DNA of 64,000 bases from Rotaria socialis (taxonomy: Eukaryota; Rotifera; Eurotatoria; Philodinida; Philodinidae), in the NCBI GenBank assembly GCA_905331475.1, contig CAJNYU010002695.1, forward strand, positions 186,001-250,000, read 5' to 3'. Both the position numbers and the translations under genes were made by a program. Shown here piece after piece: positions 1 through 13,343 of this stretch. Each line of letters opens with the position of its first letter. Position 1 is the stretch's first letter. The notes under the pieces are model-generated. The model was not told the DNA's origin. It saw nothing but the letters and a program-made list of their open reading frames with translations, and searched no databases.

Positions 1-1
1 G

Positions 2-361
2 AAGACCAACAAGTGATAGAAATTCTTCTTCGTCATGATCAGTCTCCATATGATAACCATCAACAAGGCCATCATTGTCATCTTCATCATCATCATCATC
101 ATCACTTACAATATTCAGAATTTCATCACTGTTTGCGATGCCAATACTGTTAATGTGATGGTTATTATTATTCTCATCGCTTTTCATTATTTTTATAATT
201 GATGATTGATCAATATGTGATATGGTTACAGGAGAGCATAAAGCTGCTGATGGCGACGAATTAGTTCGACGAACAATTGGCGTAAATTGTGTTCTTGCTG
301 TAGTCAATGAATGTTGGTAGAAAGCAGGATTTGACGTACAATATGCCATTGCTGCTGCCAT
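2..361 (-). CDS. Unknown acidic protein, N-terminal part (runs off the window)
   Basis: An open frame starts with ATG at 361 (minus strand) and stays open to the window edge, about 120 codons. It begins MAAAMAYCTSNP, continues with a Ser/Thr/Pro-rich stretch, then N-rich sequence and a run of six Asp followed by EDD, and is still open at DEEEFLSLVG. It looks like a disordered, acidic N-terminus, as in nuclear or regulatory proteins, but I do not recognise the family. A good splice donor motif (GTAAGT) sits just before the Asp run, so the exon could end there and the Asp-rich part would then be intronic. The gene is divergent from CAPSL, which starts 795 bp away. The function is unknown. Confidence 0.5.
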   Translation of the reverse strand, partial: MAAAMAYCTSNPAFYQHSLTTARTQFTPIVRRTNSSPSAALCSPVTISHIDQSSIIKIMKSDENNNNHHINSIGIANSDEILNIVSDDDDDDEDDNDGLVDGYHMETDHDEEEFLSLVGL

Positions 362-1155
362 ACTAATCGATATAGATAAAAGAGATCGATAGAAAAACGA
401 ATGAAATATATATATTAATATTTATATGAAGATAGAATAAAAATCAAGATGAATATGTTTATATCGAGTAATCTAAATAAAGAAATTAAAAATTAAAAAT
501 TAAAAAATTGATTTTTGTCATGATTACAAAATCCCCCACAAATGACGCTTTAGAATTTTCTGCATGAGTAATAGATCGTGATTCAACTTTTTATTTAAAT
601 CAAACGAAATAATTCACTATACACGAGAGAAAAAAATTCACAAAGTATGGAATTACTACATCTAAATGTAACCGTCGCGCCTCTAATGACTATTTAGTAA
701 ATATAACCGAATCGTGCATGAAAACAAAGATTTGTTCATCTGATCATGAATCTGACCGTTGTTTTCTTGGAAACAGATAGTAGCGCTCCACTGATAGATC
801 AATGATTGGCCTATTTTTCGCTTCAGAAAAAATTGAAACCTTTTTAAATTGAAAATAAAATAAACGAAATTCTTCAAAATATATTTTTTAAAATAGAAGT
901 TTATTAAATTTATTAAAATATTTGGCTGTTACCATAACAACGTTTTCCCTGTTAAATCGTTGCATGGTGATGTCGCCAGCACAAATATTTGAAACAGTAT
1001 CAAATTTGCTTCAAAAATTATTTATTGTCTCAAACGGATAAGTTGTATGTATATATGCATAATAAATTACATAACTATGTATTTATTTAGTTTTTATCTA
1101 ATACATTCTAGACCAAAGTTTATAGCAACTGTTTCATTTTGCACCTATCAGTAAC
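362..1155. other. Divergent intergenic region
   Basis: AT-rich DNA between the minus-strand gene starting at 361 and CAPSL starting at 1156. I see no coding exon. It should hold both promoters, but I could not place a TATA box or initiator with confidence. Confidence 0.5.
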
Positions 1156-2781
<1,626 letters not shown>

Positions 2782-4494
2782 GATAGCTGTTTCTTTTTGA
2801 TTTTGAAGAGCAAAATTGATTGATGAATAGAATTTTATGACTGCCGTTTTGTTTTCTTTTTATTGTGTTTTTTTTAACTACTTACAAATTTAATGGTTAG
2901 TCAAATGCGTAATCTCTCATACATTTCTTCTCAAGCGCACTATTATGTGTATGTGACTGACGAACTCCAAAAGTGATTCATGTATGTATCTCATTTTATC
3001 GTGATTATCTTTGTTTGGTAAGCGCTTGTTTTTCTTGATTGTCTATCTATGAATGTACTGTTGTGATTTGTTTTCTTTGTTCATGATTCTAACAATAAAA
3101 TAGGGGAGAGCAATTATTGGAACACTACTGCTCCACGACGAAAATTGATAATTAACATTTTGAATATCATATAACTGATGCAAATATCGAGTGCAACGCT
3201 GTATCTGTGGGCAGAAACAAACAACGATAAATTCCAACGCCTAGTTTCTATTAATAAAATAAACTTTTATTCAAAGTTTTTGCTAATGAAATAGTTGGTT
3301 TATAATGCCAAATTTCGGTATCTATAAGATCACATGATGAAAAATTACGCAATGTAATAGGTTTACATTTGAAATAATTCCTGATTTTATTTCAAGCCAT
3401 AGACGGTGCAAATGAAACTTTCTAGAAGAAATATTGATTTTTTTTCGCCAGTTTCATTTTTAGATCGATAGTTACGTCGCATACTTGAATGGACTGTATC
3501 AGATAAAAATATACAGAGAATCAATCAATAATTTGCTTACGGCTATAAAAATTGTTACAAAGCGTATAAATATCTCTGATGTGTTGTGACACATTGATTA
3601 ATGCTATAGTTTGCAGTTTTCTTGTCAAACGACGTTTCCATCTTTTTCTTTTTGCTTTGTATCAATATTTAGAGAATGATTCGCGTTTTATTTATTTTTT
3701 GTACTTTTGAAGTTTGTTGCCAGGGCTATAGCGATCGGAAGGTGTGAAGGGATGCAAACTGTCCCACTTTTCAAATGTTATGTTAAAGGTTCAGTTTTCA
3801 GCGACAAAAAAATCAACGTTTTTTTTAATTTTACAGCTTTTCTTGAAGATTTTCTTAAAAAAACGTTGCCTGATTAGAAATAAAAAAACAGAGAATTCGT
3901 GTGATACTCAAATTAGAATGCATGAAACACATCTGAAGTTTCTTTTGTTTTACTAATTATTTCAGTCAACTATTGATCAATATGTTAGTTATTTTTATAG
4001 ATCTTCACAAATGGACAGTCTCTATGTTGTGCTCTATTGAAATTATCAAAAACTGGGCTTATATCAGTTTTCTATAAAACGTCAACTTGGAAAACCAATC
4101 CGATACACATATTCCTGTTATTTATCAATTGATGTTCTTCTTGAATATCATTTTTCTTTTGAAGAATAATCTCAAGTACAAGATGATTGGCGCCTGGCTA
4201 AATATTTCTTTTTTTAAATATTGGTGCGATTTCGAAATCCTGTGTTGTGTTTGATTCATGTGTGTACACATTATTCAATAAATATATTTGTTCATGAATA
4301 ATCAACACAAATAGATGGTGTACGTGCTTGATAATATCATCGTTGTTTTCATGGTGATAGCATTTACGACAATTTTTACTTTCAACTTTAGCTATTAGTA
4401 AATATAACATGAAACAATTTTTCTACGAGAAAAAGTAATTACAAAATTTTGATAATTATGTTGAAGGAAAATTTCCCAGTGAAATCAATTACTT
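2782..4494. other. Intergenic region
   Basis: AT-rich DNA downstream of CAPSL. Short open frames here have intron-like composition and no family features. A TTTCTAGAAGAAA motif near 3419 resembles a heat-shock element, but in this AT-rich background it could be chance. Confidence 0.4.
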
Positions 4495-6065
4495 ATGCAA
4501 GAAAACATTGATTTGAATAGAATAGATTCAAACAATCCATTCGAAAGTCAGACACGTCGAATTTTTCTTATTTTCTTTTCCACTTCGTCTGTATAGAAGT
4601 CGGTTCAAATTTATCTGAAAATGTTACACACAATGATTCTACAACAATAGTAACACATAGAACTCGTCAAGATCAGTACGATCGATTACTAGAATATCGT
4701 TCTCACCTGGAAGAATCTCAGCTCTATTCCTTAACTATTTCATCAAATGGTATTGAATGTTATGAATCAGATTGTCAGCCATCTGTATTCACTGAATCAT
4801 ATCAATGTCGAATGATATCACATGATCAAAATATGGATAGTTTTAATGAATTACCTTTGATGAATGATCAAGATATCAAACAAAATATTTCCTACATATC
4901 TCTCACTAGTTTATCGCAAATAATTGATCATGAACCAAATGTATCTCGAAAGGATTCAATTTCACGACCAAAAAGCAATATTTTATTACACAAACCATCA
5001 TTATTTCTAACTGATATTTTAAGTAAATAAAATGATTTACTTCTAAAATATTATTAGCAACTATAATATTCTAGACAAAATGACCAACGAACAACTTGCT
5101 AAATCTATCGCTCAATTGACCAAGTTACATGAAAGTCGTACCAAACTAAGTACTAGACTAATGGATAGTATTCACATACCATTAAATTATATATTTTTCT
5201 CATGTTAGTTTCTCTTGAAAAACTACCGAGAACCAACTCGCTTCCAAATTTGAATAAAAAACCAAAAAAACTTTATAGTGTGAATTCATTATTATCTGAA
5301 CGAAGAATACCACCAAACAAAAATCATGGAGAGAATGAAATTTCATCAATGACTCGAAATGAACAAAAACATACTGATGACGATACGAGTTTACTGCATA
5401 TCGATATCGAGATACCAAACGATAAATATCGAACTGATACAAATGGAAAAACAAGATCAAGTGTTATTAAAGAGAGAAGTCAAACACCAGTACATATTTC
5501 AGAACCATTAGATCGACATATCATTGCTTCAAAATTAAAATCACTTCCGAAACGTAAACTATCTCAAGAAAATCATCAAGCAATTTCCATCAATGATTCA
5601 TTAGTGACTACTTCAGCAATCTCATCACCTATTGTACATTTGCCTATAGTGAAGTCGTCTTCAAGTAAGATTTAATCGAGTGGCTTTACAAACGAAGAGA
5701 TAAATGGGAATACAGATTTCTTCGATGTAGAATGTGATGAACAAGTATCCAACTGGGACCCTTCTAGCACATCAAAAATAAATCCAATAGATACAAACAA
5801 TACTCTTTTATCATCCAAACCAATCATAAATTTAACATCTATCAACGATGAACAAGTAGAATTGGCGAAAATATCAAAAGAAACTAATAATCAACTTAGA
5901 CAAACGACAAACTTCGAAAAAAGTAAACAATCTTTGTCGAAATGTGAAATAAAACAAAGTCGAAATGATGTATCTGAAAAAAACAATATAAACCAATCAT
6001 TGAAAGATTTTTCATTATGCAACAAAATAACAGACCATCCTTCTCAAACCAACGTATTATTATGA
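4495..6065 (+). CDS. Unknown low-complexity protein, part A
   Basis: Coding-like exons at 4597-5022, 5075-5167, 5209-5664 and 5716-6065 join in frame. The tentative first exon is 4495-4555 (MQENIDLNRIDSN). The predicted protein is rich in Ser, Asn, Ile and Lys, with no recognised domain. One stretch reads LEKLPRTNSLPNLNKKPKKL. An apparent in-frame TAA at 5673 is explained by a 51-nt intron (5665-5715) with a GTAAGA donor and ACAG acceptor whose length is a multiple of three. The end is uncertain: the frame runs into TGA at 6063, or an intron starting GTATTA near 6054 joins it to the exons from 6848. I do not recognise the family. Confidence 0.45.
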
Positions 6066-6847
6066 GGGATAATAAGAAAAAAAAAACTAATAACGATATC
6101 CTCCTGATATCTACAAATATCAATTGGATCTCACTAGTACTGCCTTTCTCTAATAAATTTTGTTCTTGTTTTGGATGTATAAATCAGAATATTTCGTTCT
6201 GATCTGGAAAGTTGGGAAATACTTTTGATAAACGCGGAGTAAAAATAAAGTGATCAAACTATCTGTTCTTTAAGGTATGTATAGAAATCAAAGTTTTCTC
6301 TTCTCTTCGTCGTATATCCAGCAGTAGCATATGAAACTACCAATCATCTGTATTTGTTACGACCTGCTCTCCGGTTAGGTCGTAGAGCCGCCCCATCTAC
6401 AGTATCTCTTATTATTCTTCCTACATCTCACCTGTTGTTTGATTCGTACTCTTAATGTTCATGATATATTTCTTTTTCTCTTTTCTCTCTCTCTCTCTCT
6501 CTCTCTCTTCTGTTCGAGAGATATCCAGGTGTTTGTACTATCTTTATGTTTATGATCTATCTTCTCTCCCTTTGTTATTTGATTTGTACTATCTTTATTC
6601 GTGGTCTACCTTCTTTCTCTCTGTGTTCTCTCTGTCGCTATATATAGCTAGTTATTTATGTAGTAAGGGCAGACTTTTGGGTTTACTTATTTCAATATAT
6701 ATACAGCGGAAGGATAGTAAGAGCCATCACAGTATTTTTCGTATATATACAATTTGTTTTAGAGAAAAATATTCTCAGGCATTTAGCTCATATTCGTTGT
6801 TTTTTGCGCCTTTAATTAAATAGGTTTTCTTTAATTGAATTACTTAT
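6066..6847. other. Long intron or intergenic spacer with CT microsatellite
   Basis: Non-coding DNA between two coding-like stretches on the same strand. It holds a (CT)n run at about 6482-6508 and loosely repeated TTTGTACTATCTTTAT blocks. GACCTGCTCTCCGGTTAGGTC at about 6361 forms a small hairpin. It is either one large intron or the gap between two genes. Confidence 0.45.
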
Positions 6848-8263
6848 ATGCCAATACATTGCCGACATGAAGCGAATGATCAATCATTACCACGTAATGA
6901 GATTCAAAAAGAAAATGTTGCACATACTCATATAATCGATTCTAACTTTGGACCTGAAAAACATTTCGAACCGTGGAATTTGTCAGATTCTTCGAAAAAT
7001 CGAAGTAGTTTTCAAAATAATGAGATACTAAGCAGTGATCTTATCGTTGAAAATCTAGTCTTTTCGTAATTAAATTTAGTTGAACAATCGAAGACACCCA
7101 ATTTTGTCCGTAACCATGGATGGGATGAAATTGAACAAAGCGAAGAAGAAGCAAAACGACTACGTCAATTACTTTCTATTTGGGATGCTGAACGAATAGC
7201 TATATTGAAACTTCAATACGATCTTGACAAGAATATTTTCCAACGTAAAAGAACGCATTCCGTAATCTTAATAAAAGATCAAAATTTCTATCATTAAGGT
7301 ACATTTGATTATATTAAACGATTAGGTCAAAGTGTTCGATTAGCTCTTTGGTTGTGGTCTCATCGTCCAGTTAATTGTTCAAATATTTCTAGTCTAAATC
7401 AATGTGAACAACAAAAACAGCAACAACAACAATCTCTATTTCCTGTTACTAGTGTTCACAAGTTACAAAATTCTGCATGTTTCACAAATTATCCTACACC
7501 AGAAAACATGGCCAATCAAGAGTTTTCTATACCATCTATTGATATTTTAGCAGATTCACTCTGGTATCAACGTTTCATTTTGAATGAACCGCAGGAAAAT
7601 TTACCTCCAATAGCTAGAGCTATGAAAAAAATGCTTGAAAATGACACATTTATATGGGATTCTGAAATTCAAATGCAAAGTCCTTGGCCACATTTTATAA
7701 ATCAATATCGAGTCACACAAAATAAAAAATTTCTACGAAATGTCTATGAAAATGATGAAATTCAAACATTTGAGTCATTTCCATCTGTGACAAATACTGA
7801 TACAATAAATAAAACAAAATCGAACCAGCATTCGTCTCAAGAAACGAACACTTCACTGCAATTGAGCATGGATAATACTTTTCAACCAATAGATAGCCAG
7901 TATCTTCTAAAATCACCTATGATCGCATTAAAGAATCACGAAAGTAAACCTGAAGAATCAAAACCACGTTAGTAAACGAGATCTTATTTCGCTGAATTCA
8001 AAATTAGATTTTTTTTTGCACATTTAAACTACAAAATATTCTCTTAAATATGATAATAGTGATGACACTCTATTGTTGACTTTTACATTCGTACAGATCG
8101 TTCCGAATCACAAGACAAAGAACTTAAACCTAGTAAAGTTCGTCGTCGATCAAAAACACGAAATCGAAAGAAATCAATAGACCGAAAGGCAACTAATCGA
8201 TCCAAATCAAAGTCCAAAAGACACAAATCACGTCGTCCAAAATCATCGCGACGTATCAAATGA
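6848..8263 (+). CDS. Unknown protein with Arg/Ser/Lys-rich tail, part B
   Basis: Exons at about 6848-7033 (or 7004), 7080-7244, 7299-7967 and 8097-8263. Apparent in-frame stops at 7067 and 7288 disappear when introns ending TTTAG (7079) and TTAAG (7298) are removed. The protein has a charged segment (WDEIEQSEEEAKRLRQLLS, coiled-coil-like), then FDYIKRLGQSVRLALWLWSH, a Gln run, a long middle region, and a C-terminal tail dense in Arg, Lys and Ser (KVRRRSKTRNRKKS, ending RRIK). The tail suggests nuclear or nucleic-acid association, but this is inference. It may be the 3' half of the gene begun at 4495. The 5' boundary is not settled: no acceptor lies just before 6848. Confidence 0.5.
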
Positions 8264-8596
8264 AGCACACAAGCTCTTCTTCGCTCATGATAAATTTTCT
8301 TAAAATTCAGTTGCTATACTAAATTAATTTTTATTGACATTTAAATATCGCATTTGATCAATATGTGCTCTAGGCATAGGAAGAGACTAGTAAATGCTAT
8401 TACGCTTCTCTAATAATAAGTTAAATTCTATCTTATTAGTCGATTTTTTTGTTTTTGTAAAAATGTAAATTTGACATGCTTAAAATTTCTGTTTTCGAAT
8501 GGAAAAGAAGAAGACACTCAACACAAATCACAGAACTCAATATGAATCATTCCATTTAAAACAGGTTCATGAAAAATGTAGAGCATAATCAGTATG

Positions 8597-9697
8597 TTAA
8601 TTATCATATGGTTTCCATTCCATTCCCTAAATATAGAAAAAGTTACTCATAAAATTCAATGACAAACAAAATATATACTCACATCAGGTGGCTTGCATTC
8701 AGTTTTTTTCTTGGCAATATCATCCCAGTTAGTACTTAATACAGTGCCACCTGATTCCATCTATACATATAAAATATATAATGGCTATAAAAAAAACAAA
8801 AATAAAGCACAAAAAATACGTACGAAACTTTTGTTCATTGCTCGTCTTTGTTCATCACTTCCATCACGATAGATTTGTTGAAACAATCTATAAAAAAATA
8901 TAGACTTTATATGTTTTTTTGTTTGTAATATTAACAAAAACAATACGTACTGATTGAGTGCTGCATCACCTTCAAGTTTTTCTTCCTTCTCTTCTTTCTT
9001 AATTTCCACTTCAAGTTTATCCCAATTCGTAGGTTTTTTGCTCGACGATGGATACGATGGTGGAACTGATTGTACAGTTGGAGCACGATTCATAATAACT
9101 AAGCAAAATAAAATCAATCAACTTTTCTTTATTCGTATAAAAATGCAAATATGAAATTTACCTGGTGGAGCATTCGGTTTATGTTGAGAATCAAGTGATG
9201 CCCATTGTATAGCATCAACTTTATACAAACGAACTTCAACCTAAATAAAGTTATCGAATTACATCATGCAATTTTTTAAACGGTTAGTTTTCAACTTACG
9301 TTTGCTGTATTAACTTTAGTATCCGTACGACTGCTATTAACATGATAAGCAAGGTCAAGTTCTAGATTATATTCACTATTTGACGATGGCAATTTGATAT
9401 TAACGCTTAACTACATAAACAACATAAACTTAAAAATGATCGTAGTATTTATCATTAAAACAAACACGTACTGTATTTTCTGTAGATTCAACATGTACTT
9501 GGTCTCGTTGTACGTTTCGAATAGGAATGACAACATAAACACAAGTTTCGGATTGATACCATGTATGACTTTATTCAAACAACAAACATAATTTCAATGA
9601 TTTATCTATGGAAAATATCTTACTTAATCTTTTTCGGAGGATTAACTACTGGTTTTACTTCGTTCGTTTCACTTTGAGTTTGCTCGTTCGATGCCAT
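8597..9697 (-). CDS. SUGT1: SGT1 co-chaperone (CS and SGS domains)
   Basis: Eight exons (9624-9697, 9472-9568, 9300-9410, 9162-9240, 8951-9098, 8824-8887, 8683-8760, 8597-8626) give 226 residues. SGT1 works with HSP90 and SCF ubiquitin ligases in kinetochore assembly. A CS domain covers roughly residues 25-115 ([31 protein letters not shown]). An SGS domain covers about 150-226 ([61 protein letters not shown]). The N-terminal TPR domain of plant, yeast and vertebrate SGT1 is absent: the first exon encodes only about 25 residues before the CS domain. Introns are about 50-60 nt. It is convergent with the gene ending at 8263. Confidence 0.95.
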
Positions 9698-10380
9698 AGT
9701 TTGTATACTTATTATCTTATACTGCCCTGTGAGTTGTAACACAAATGATTTGCGGGCACTAAGAAACAAGTAAGGTCATATACATTGGTTGTGTCGCCAT
9801 CTTGGTTACAAGCATAATTAAATAAAAATATTTTTTTACGCAGTAAGATTTCGTTTCTGTGATAAAATAAAAAATATTTTCTTTTATATAACTATTGTTG
9901 ATGATAGATGCCACTATTATGTGATATCAGTGCTGATGTGGTAAAACTTTTACAACGCTACATATTTTACGGTGACGAATATCGTGAGTTATCACAATAT
10001 CCAATTCAAAACTTTCCCTCATATTAGTTTAATGATTCTACATTCTCGTCAGAGCTTAATGTTTAGAATGTCAAGTGTATTTTCTTTCATCATGTAACCA
10101 CAGAAGAGTCTATGGTTGAAATTTAGGAAACTGAACAAAATATCATCTTCGCTTCAAAGTTCATATTTGCTAGATGTGCTCACATGTTGCTGTTAGACTT
10201 TCAGTTTTTGGTTCTATCTTCTTGCCGAACCTTTATGGTCCGTGCTTTTTTTTTTGTACAAATAGAATCACATAACAATGGATAAATAAACAGTTAAAAT
10301 AGTACATATAACGCTAACGATGAAACCAACAAGGAAAAGAAACGAAAAAACATATGTTGAACGATTATACATCTTTTTTT
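9698..10380. other. Intergenic region between SGT1 and CNOT7/8
   Basis: About 680 bp holding the SGT1 promoter and the CNOT7/8 3' flank, both on the minus strand. No exon, repeat or RNA gene is visible. Confidence 0.4.
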
Positions 10381-11787
10381 TCATGGACTTTCATTCTCAA
10401 TAACATTTACAGGATCATTTTCAAAAACAAAGCCACCAGCTGGAAATGCTGAATTTCCCAGACCATATAAATGTCCTGAATATTTTCCTTCATCAATTGA
10501 ATCTTCGAAAAATAATTCTTTCATTCTAAAAAACGATAAGCCAGTCATGAGACTATCACTACCAGCTTGATGTTGTGGACCGATACGTTCAATCTGGAAT
10601 AATAACAAAAAACAACTATGACTATTGAAATCAGATTAACTAAAATAGTTACGTCAAGTTGCTTAGTTACTTCTTCGAGACCACCTTTGAGACTTTTGCA
10701 ACTCTTCATTAAATATTTAACATCATAAATTGTTGGAAAAAATATTTTTAATAAATCAAAAAAATCATTTTCGGTATCAGGTAATAATTTTCCTGTTAAC
10801 ATTTTTAATAAATAACCAAAATCGTAACCACTAAATTAAGAAAACAAATACCATGAAGCAAAGAATACTTTTTACAGCATGACTACATACGCATGAAATG
10901 AAAGCCATGTAATATTTTCCATAAATACAACACCTGATGTTGTTAATAGTTCAGCAAATAAATGTGGATCAATACCTTCGTCTTCATGTTTTTTAAATTG
11001 TATTCCAGATTTTTGTAACAATTCAATAGAATCTTGTGCATACATATCCATTCTATATATAGAAATTTGATTAGTTTAATAATTCAATGACTAGAAAATA
11101 TATATTTACGTTAAGTTAAAATTAAAATTGAACTGATATGAACAGACACCCGGTGGACTTTTTCCTTGACTATCCATAAATGTTAAACCCAATTGAATGA
11201 TTTTTAAAAAGTCCACATTTAACTTTAAACATTGATATTGATATTCAGCTGTTGTTTTAAATTCACCTAGGGGTCGAACGACAATACCTGGAAATTCCGT
11301 ATCCTAGAAAAACAAACAAAATCGATATTTTATAATCAGATCAAGCTGTGCAATTGCAAAGTTATTTTTTTATCTTATGAAATTTTTTTGCTTCTAAGAG
11401 TAGGGTAATTTACCAATGTATACAAACAGTAGTTTCATTGAGGATCTATCTTTTCCTATGAATAGTTTTCGGATTCATGTAGTATTGTCATTTAAATATG
11501 CATAGAACAGATCATGATAAGATCGTATTTATCGTCCTTGACCTGTCACTTCGAATTTTACGCTAGACTGTTGAATCTTGATTTTTAAATATCGACTCAC
11601 ACGATAAACATATAAATCTAATATCGTTCTCTGTCTACAGTTTATTAACAAGAAATTCGTGATTCATACTAACCATAGCAACAAACGGATATTTAAGAAT
11701 TAATTTTCGTATAGAACGAAATTCTTCTTCAACATTATGTGCCCAAACATCTTTTATTCTATATAATGGAATTGGTTCTTCTGGCAT
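10381..11787 (-). CDS. CNOT7: CCR4-NOT deadenylase CAF1/CNOT7/8
   Basis: Five exons (11674-11787, 11110-11303, 10891-11052, 10653-10830, 10381-10593) encode 286 residues, near the family's usual 285-292. This is the DEDD-type 3'-5' exoribonuclease that shortens mRNA poly(A) tails in the CCR4-NOT complex. The protein starts [19 protein letters not shown]. Catalytic landmarks are DTEFPG (first Asp and Glu, at the start of exon 2), YDFGYLLK (third acidic residue) and [10 protein letters not shown] (last Asp, with preceding His). Intron 1 is about 370 nt, the others about 50-60. A TTTTAAG acceptor lies 12 nt upstream of the ATG, so the 5' end is a candidate for cis- or trans-splicing. CNOT7 and CNOT8 cannot be separated here. 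Confidence 0.96.
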
Positions 11788-12260
11788 GATTACAGTATTC
11801 TTAAAAGAAAAAAAAAATATTACTCAAAAAAAACTGCAAACGAAATCGATTTACTGGAACTAAAGAATCATTATCGATGTGAAACAGAAAAAATTCTACA
11901 ATAACTGTTTAGCAGTTGTATATTCGAATCAGAACAATAATCGATGAAGAACAAATAATCTGTTTAAGTTGTGTACACACGTCGGTCGGACGAAGCGATG
12001 ATATGAGCAAAGAGAAATTTTAGTAATTCTTCTAGCCAATCTGGAAAATTTTCACAACAAGCGACCTCTTCTGATAGTGATCACATATGTAAAACCGAAA
12101 GATATAGTGATTAGTTTGCATTTACTTTATTTTATATTTTGAGTCATAGAATTAAAACATATCGAACTGACAAAAAAACAATTTCAAAATAAAAATTATC
12201 AGTTAAAATGAAATCCCTCCACAAAAGCATTGTCTATAACTTTGCCCATTTGTGATGACT
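11788..12260. other. Promoter region of CNOT7/8
   Basis: 473 bp between the CNOT7/8 start and the 3' end of the Kunitz gene. AT-rich. No coding exon or clear motif beyond the acceptor-like TTTTAAG just upstream of the CNOT7/8 start. Confidence 0.35.
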
Positions 12261-12548
12261 CTAGTTTGCACATGTTTCGAGACACTTCTGTACACTATCG
12301 AAACGATTGTTGTTCCCTAAAAATAAAATTTGATAATAATTTTTTTTTCTATAAATTGAATATTCTCTCTTACCTCCACAACCACCATAAATAAATTCTT
12401 TACATTGATTTGACGACGAATCAAAATAAACAGCAGGAAACATGCCACGACATAGACCTGTATCGAATGATAATTCACAGTCAGGTATTCGCGCAAATAC
12501 TAACGAGCAGCAGAAGGAAATGACTAATGTGACGAATACTTTATTCAT
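12261..12548 (-). CDS. Secreted single-domain Kunitz/BPTI protease inhibitor
   Basis: Two exons (12374-12548, 12261-12316) around a 57-nt intron encode 76 residues. Residues 1-19 (MNKVFVTLVISFCCSLVFA) are a signal peptide. The mature part is one Kunitz domain with Cys at 24, 33, 49, 57, 70 and 74. The spacing of 8-15-7-12-3 is identical to BPTI. The conserved FIYGGCGGN.NRF core is split by the intron and rejoins exactly. The P1 position after the second Cys is Arg34, which predicts inhibition of trypsin-like serine proteases. The protein is essentially only the domain, with no tail. An upstream in-frame ATG at 12635 exists, but starting at 12548 places the signal peptide at the N-terminus. 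Confidence 0.95.
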   Translation of the reverse strand: MNKVFVTLVISFCCSLVFARIPDCELSFDTGLCRGMFPAVYFDSSSNQCKEFIYGGCGGKREYSIYRKKNYYQILFLGNNNRFDSVQKCLETCAN

Positions 12549-13343
12549 ATTGCGTTGTTGATATCTGAAATTAAATGAAATGCAAATCTTTTTATATAGC
12601 ATGTAATTTGACGATAGAAGAACAAAATGGAACATGCGTGCCGACAGAGAAGGAGTGATTCATAACGGCGCGGAAAAATGATACGACGGATTTCTGTTTT
12701 TTGAAATGAATAAAGAATCGTTTGGCGCAGTTTTCCTACTAAAATAGACGCAAGTAAAAACAAAAATAATCAATTTTGATTAAAACCAGTAGATTCATTT
12801 TTCTTCGAAAAACAGAACAATATTGTCACTGTTCTCGTAGCAGAAATAGCAAACAGGCTATTACACAGTACAACATTGTGTCGTTTTGTAAAAAAAAACC
12901 ATAGCAAGTGGAATTAATTCGATCATCACATGCCTGACGTAATTGAGAGCGAATATTTCGTAAGGCGAATTTCCAACAGAAACAAATAAATAGCCAATTA
13001 TTGCCACGTTTTCAGAACTGAATCACAAACCCTGAGTATATTATCGTTTTCTGATGAAGTAAAATATTTCAGAGCAATAGTGTCATGAATCATCACACTA
13101 ATAACATTCGCTTTCAAACTTGATTAGAGTTACTAGTTGATGACTCGTTGTAGATATTGATTAATTAACTAGAACTAGTTTTTCATCAGCTAGTATATGT
13201 ATTTATCTTTTCGTTGGCTACTACACATAGTGCATACAAAGAAAATCCAAAAAGAACACAAGAAAAACTACAGACACAGACAAATATGAATAAAGATCAA
13301 AAATACACAAAATCTGAACAAATAACTATGGATATGAAAAATT
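12549..13343. other. Intergenic region
   Basis: About 800 bp between the Kunitz gene start and the 3' end of RRM2, both on the minus strand. No supported gene or repeat is visible. Confidence 0.35.

Noticed and set aside
5673-5675. In-frame TAA suggesting a pseudogene
   Set aside because: It lies within a 51-nt GT-AG intron (5665-5715) whose length is a multiple of three.
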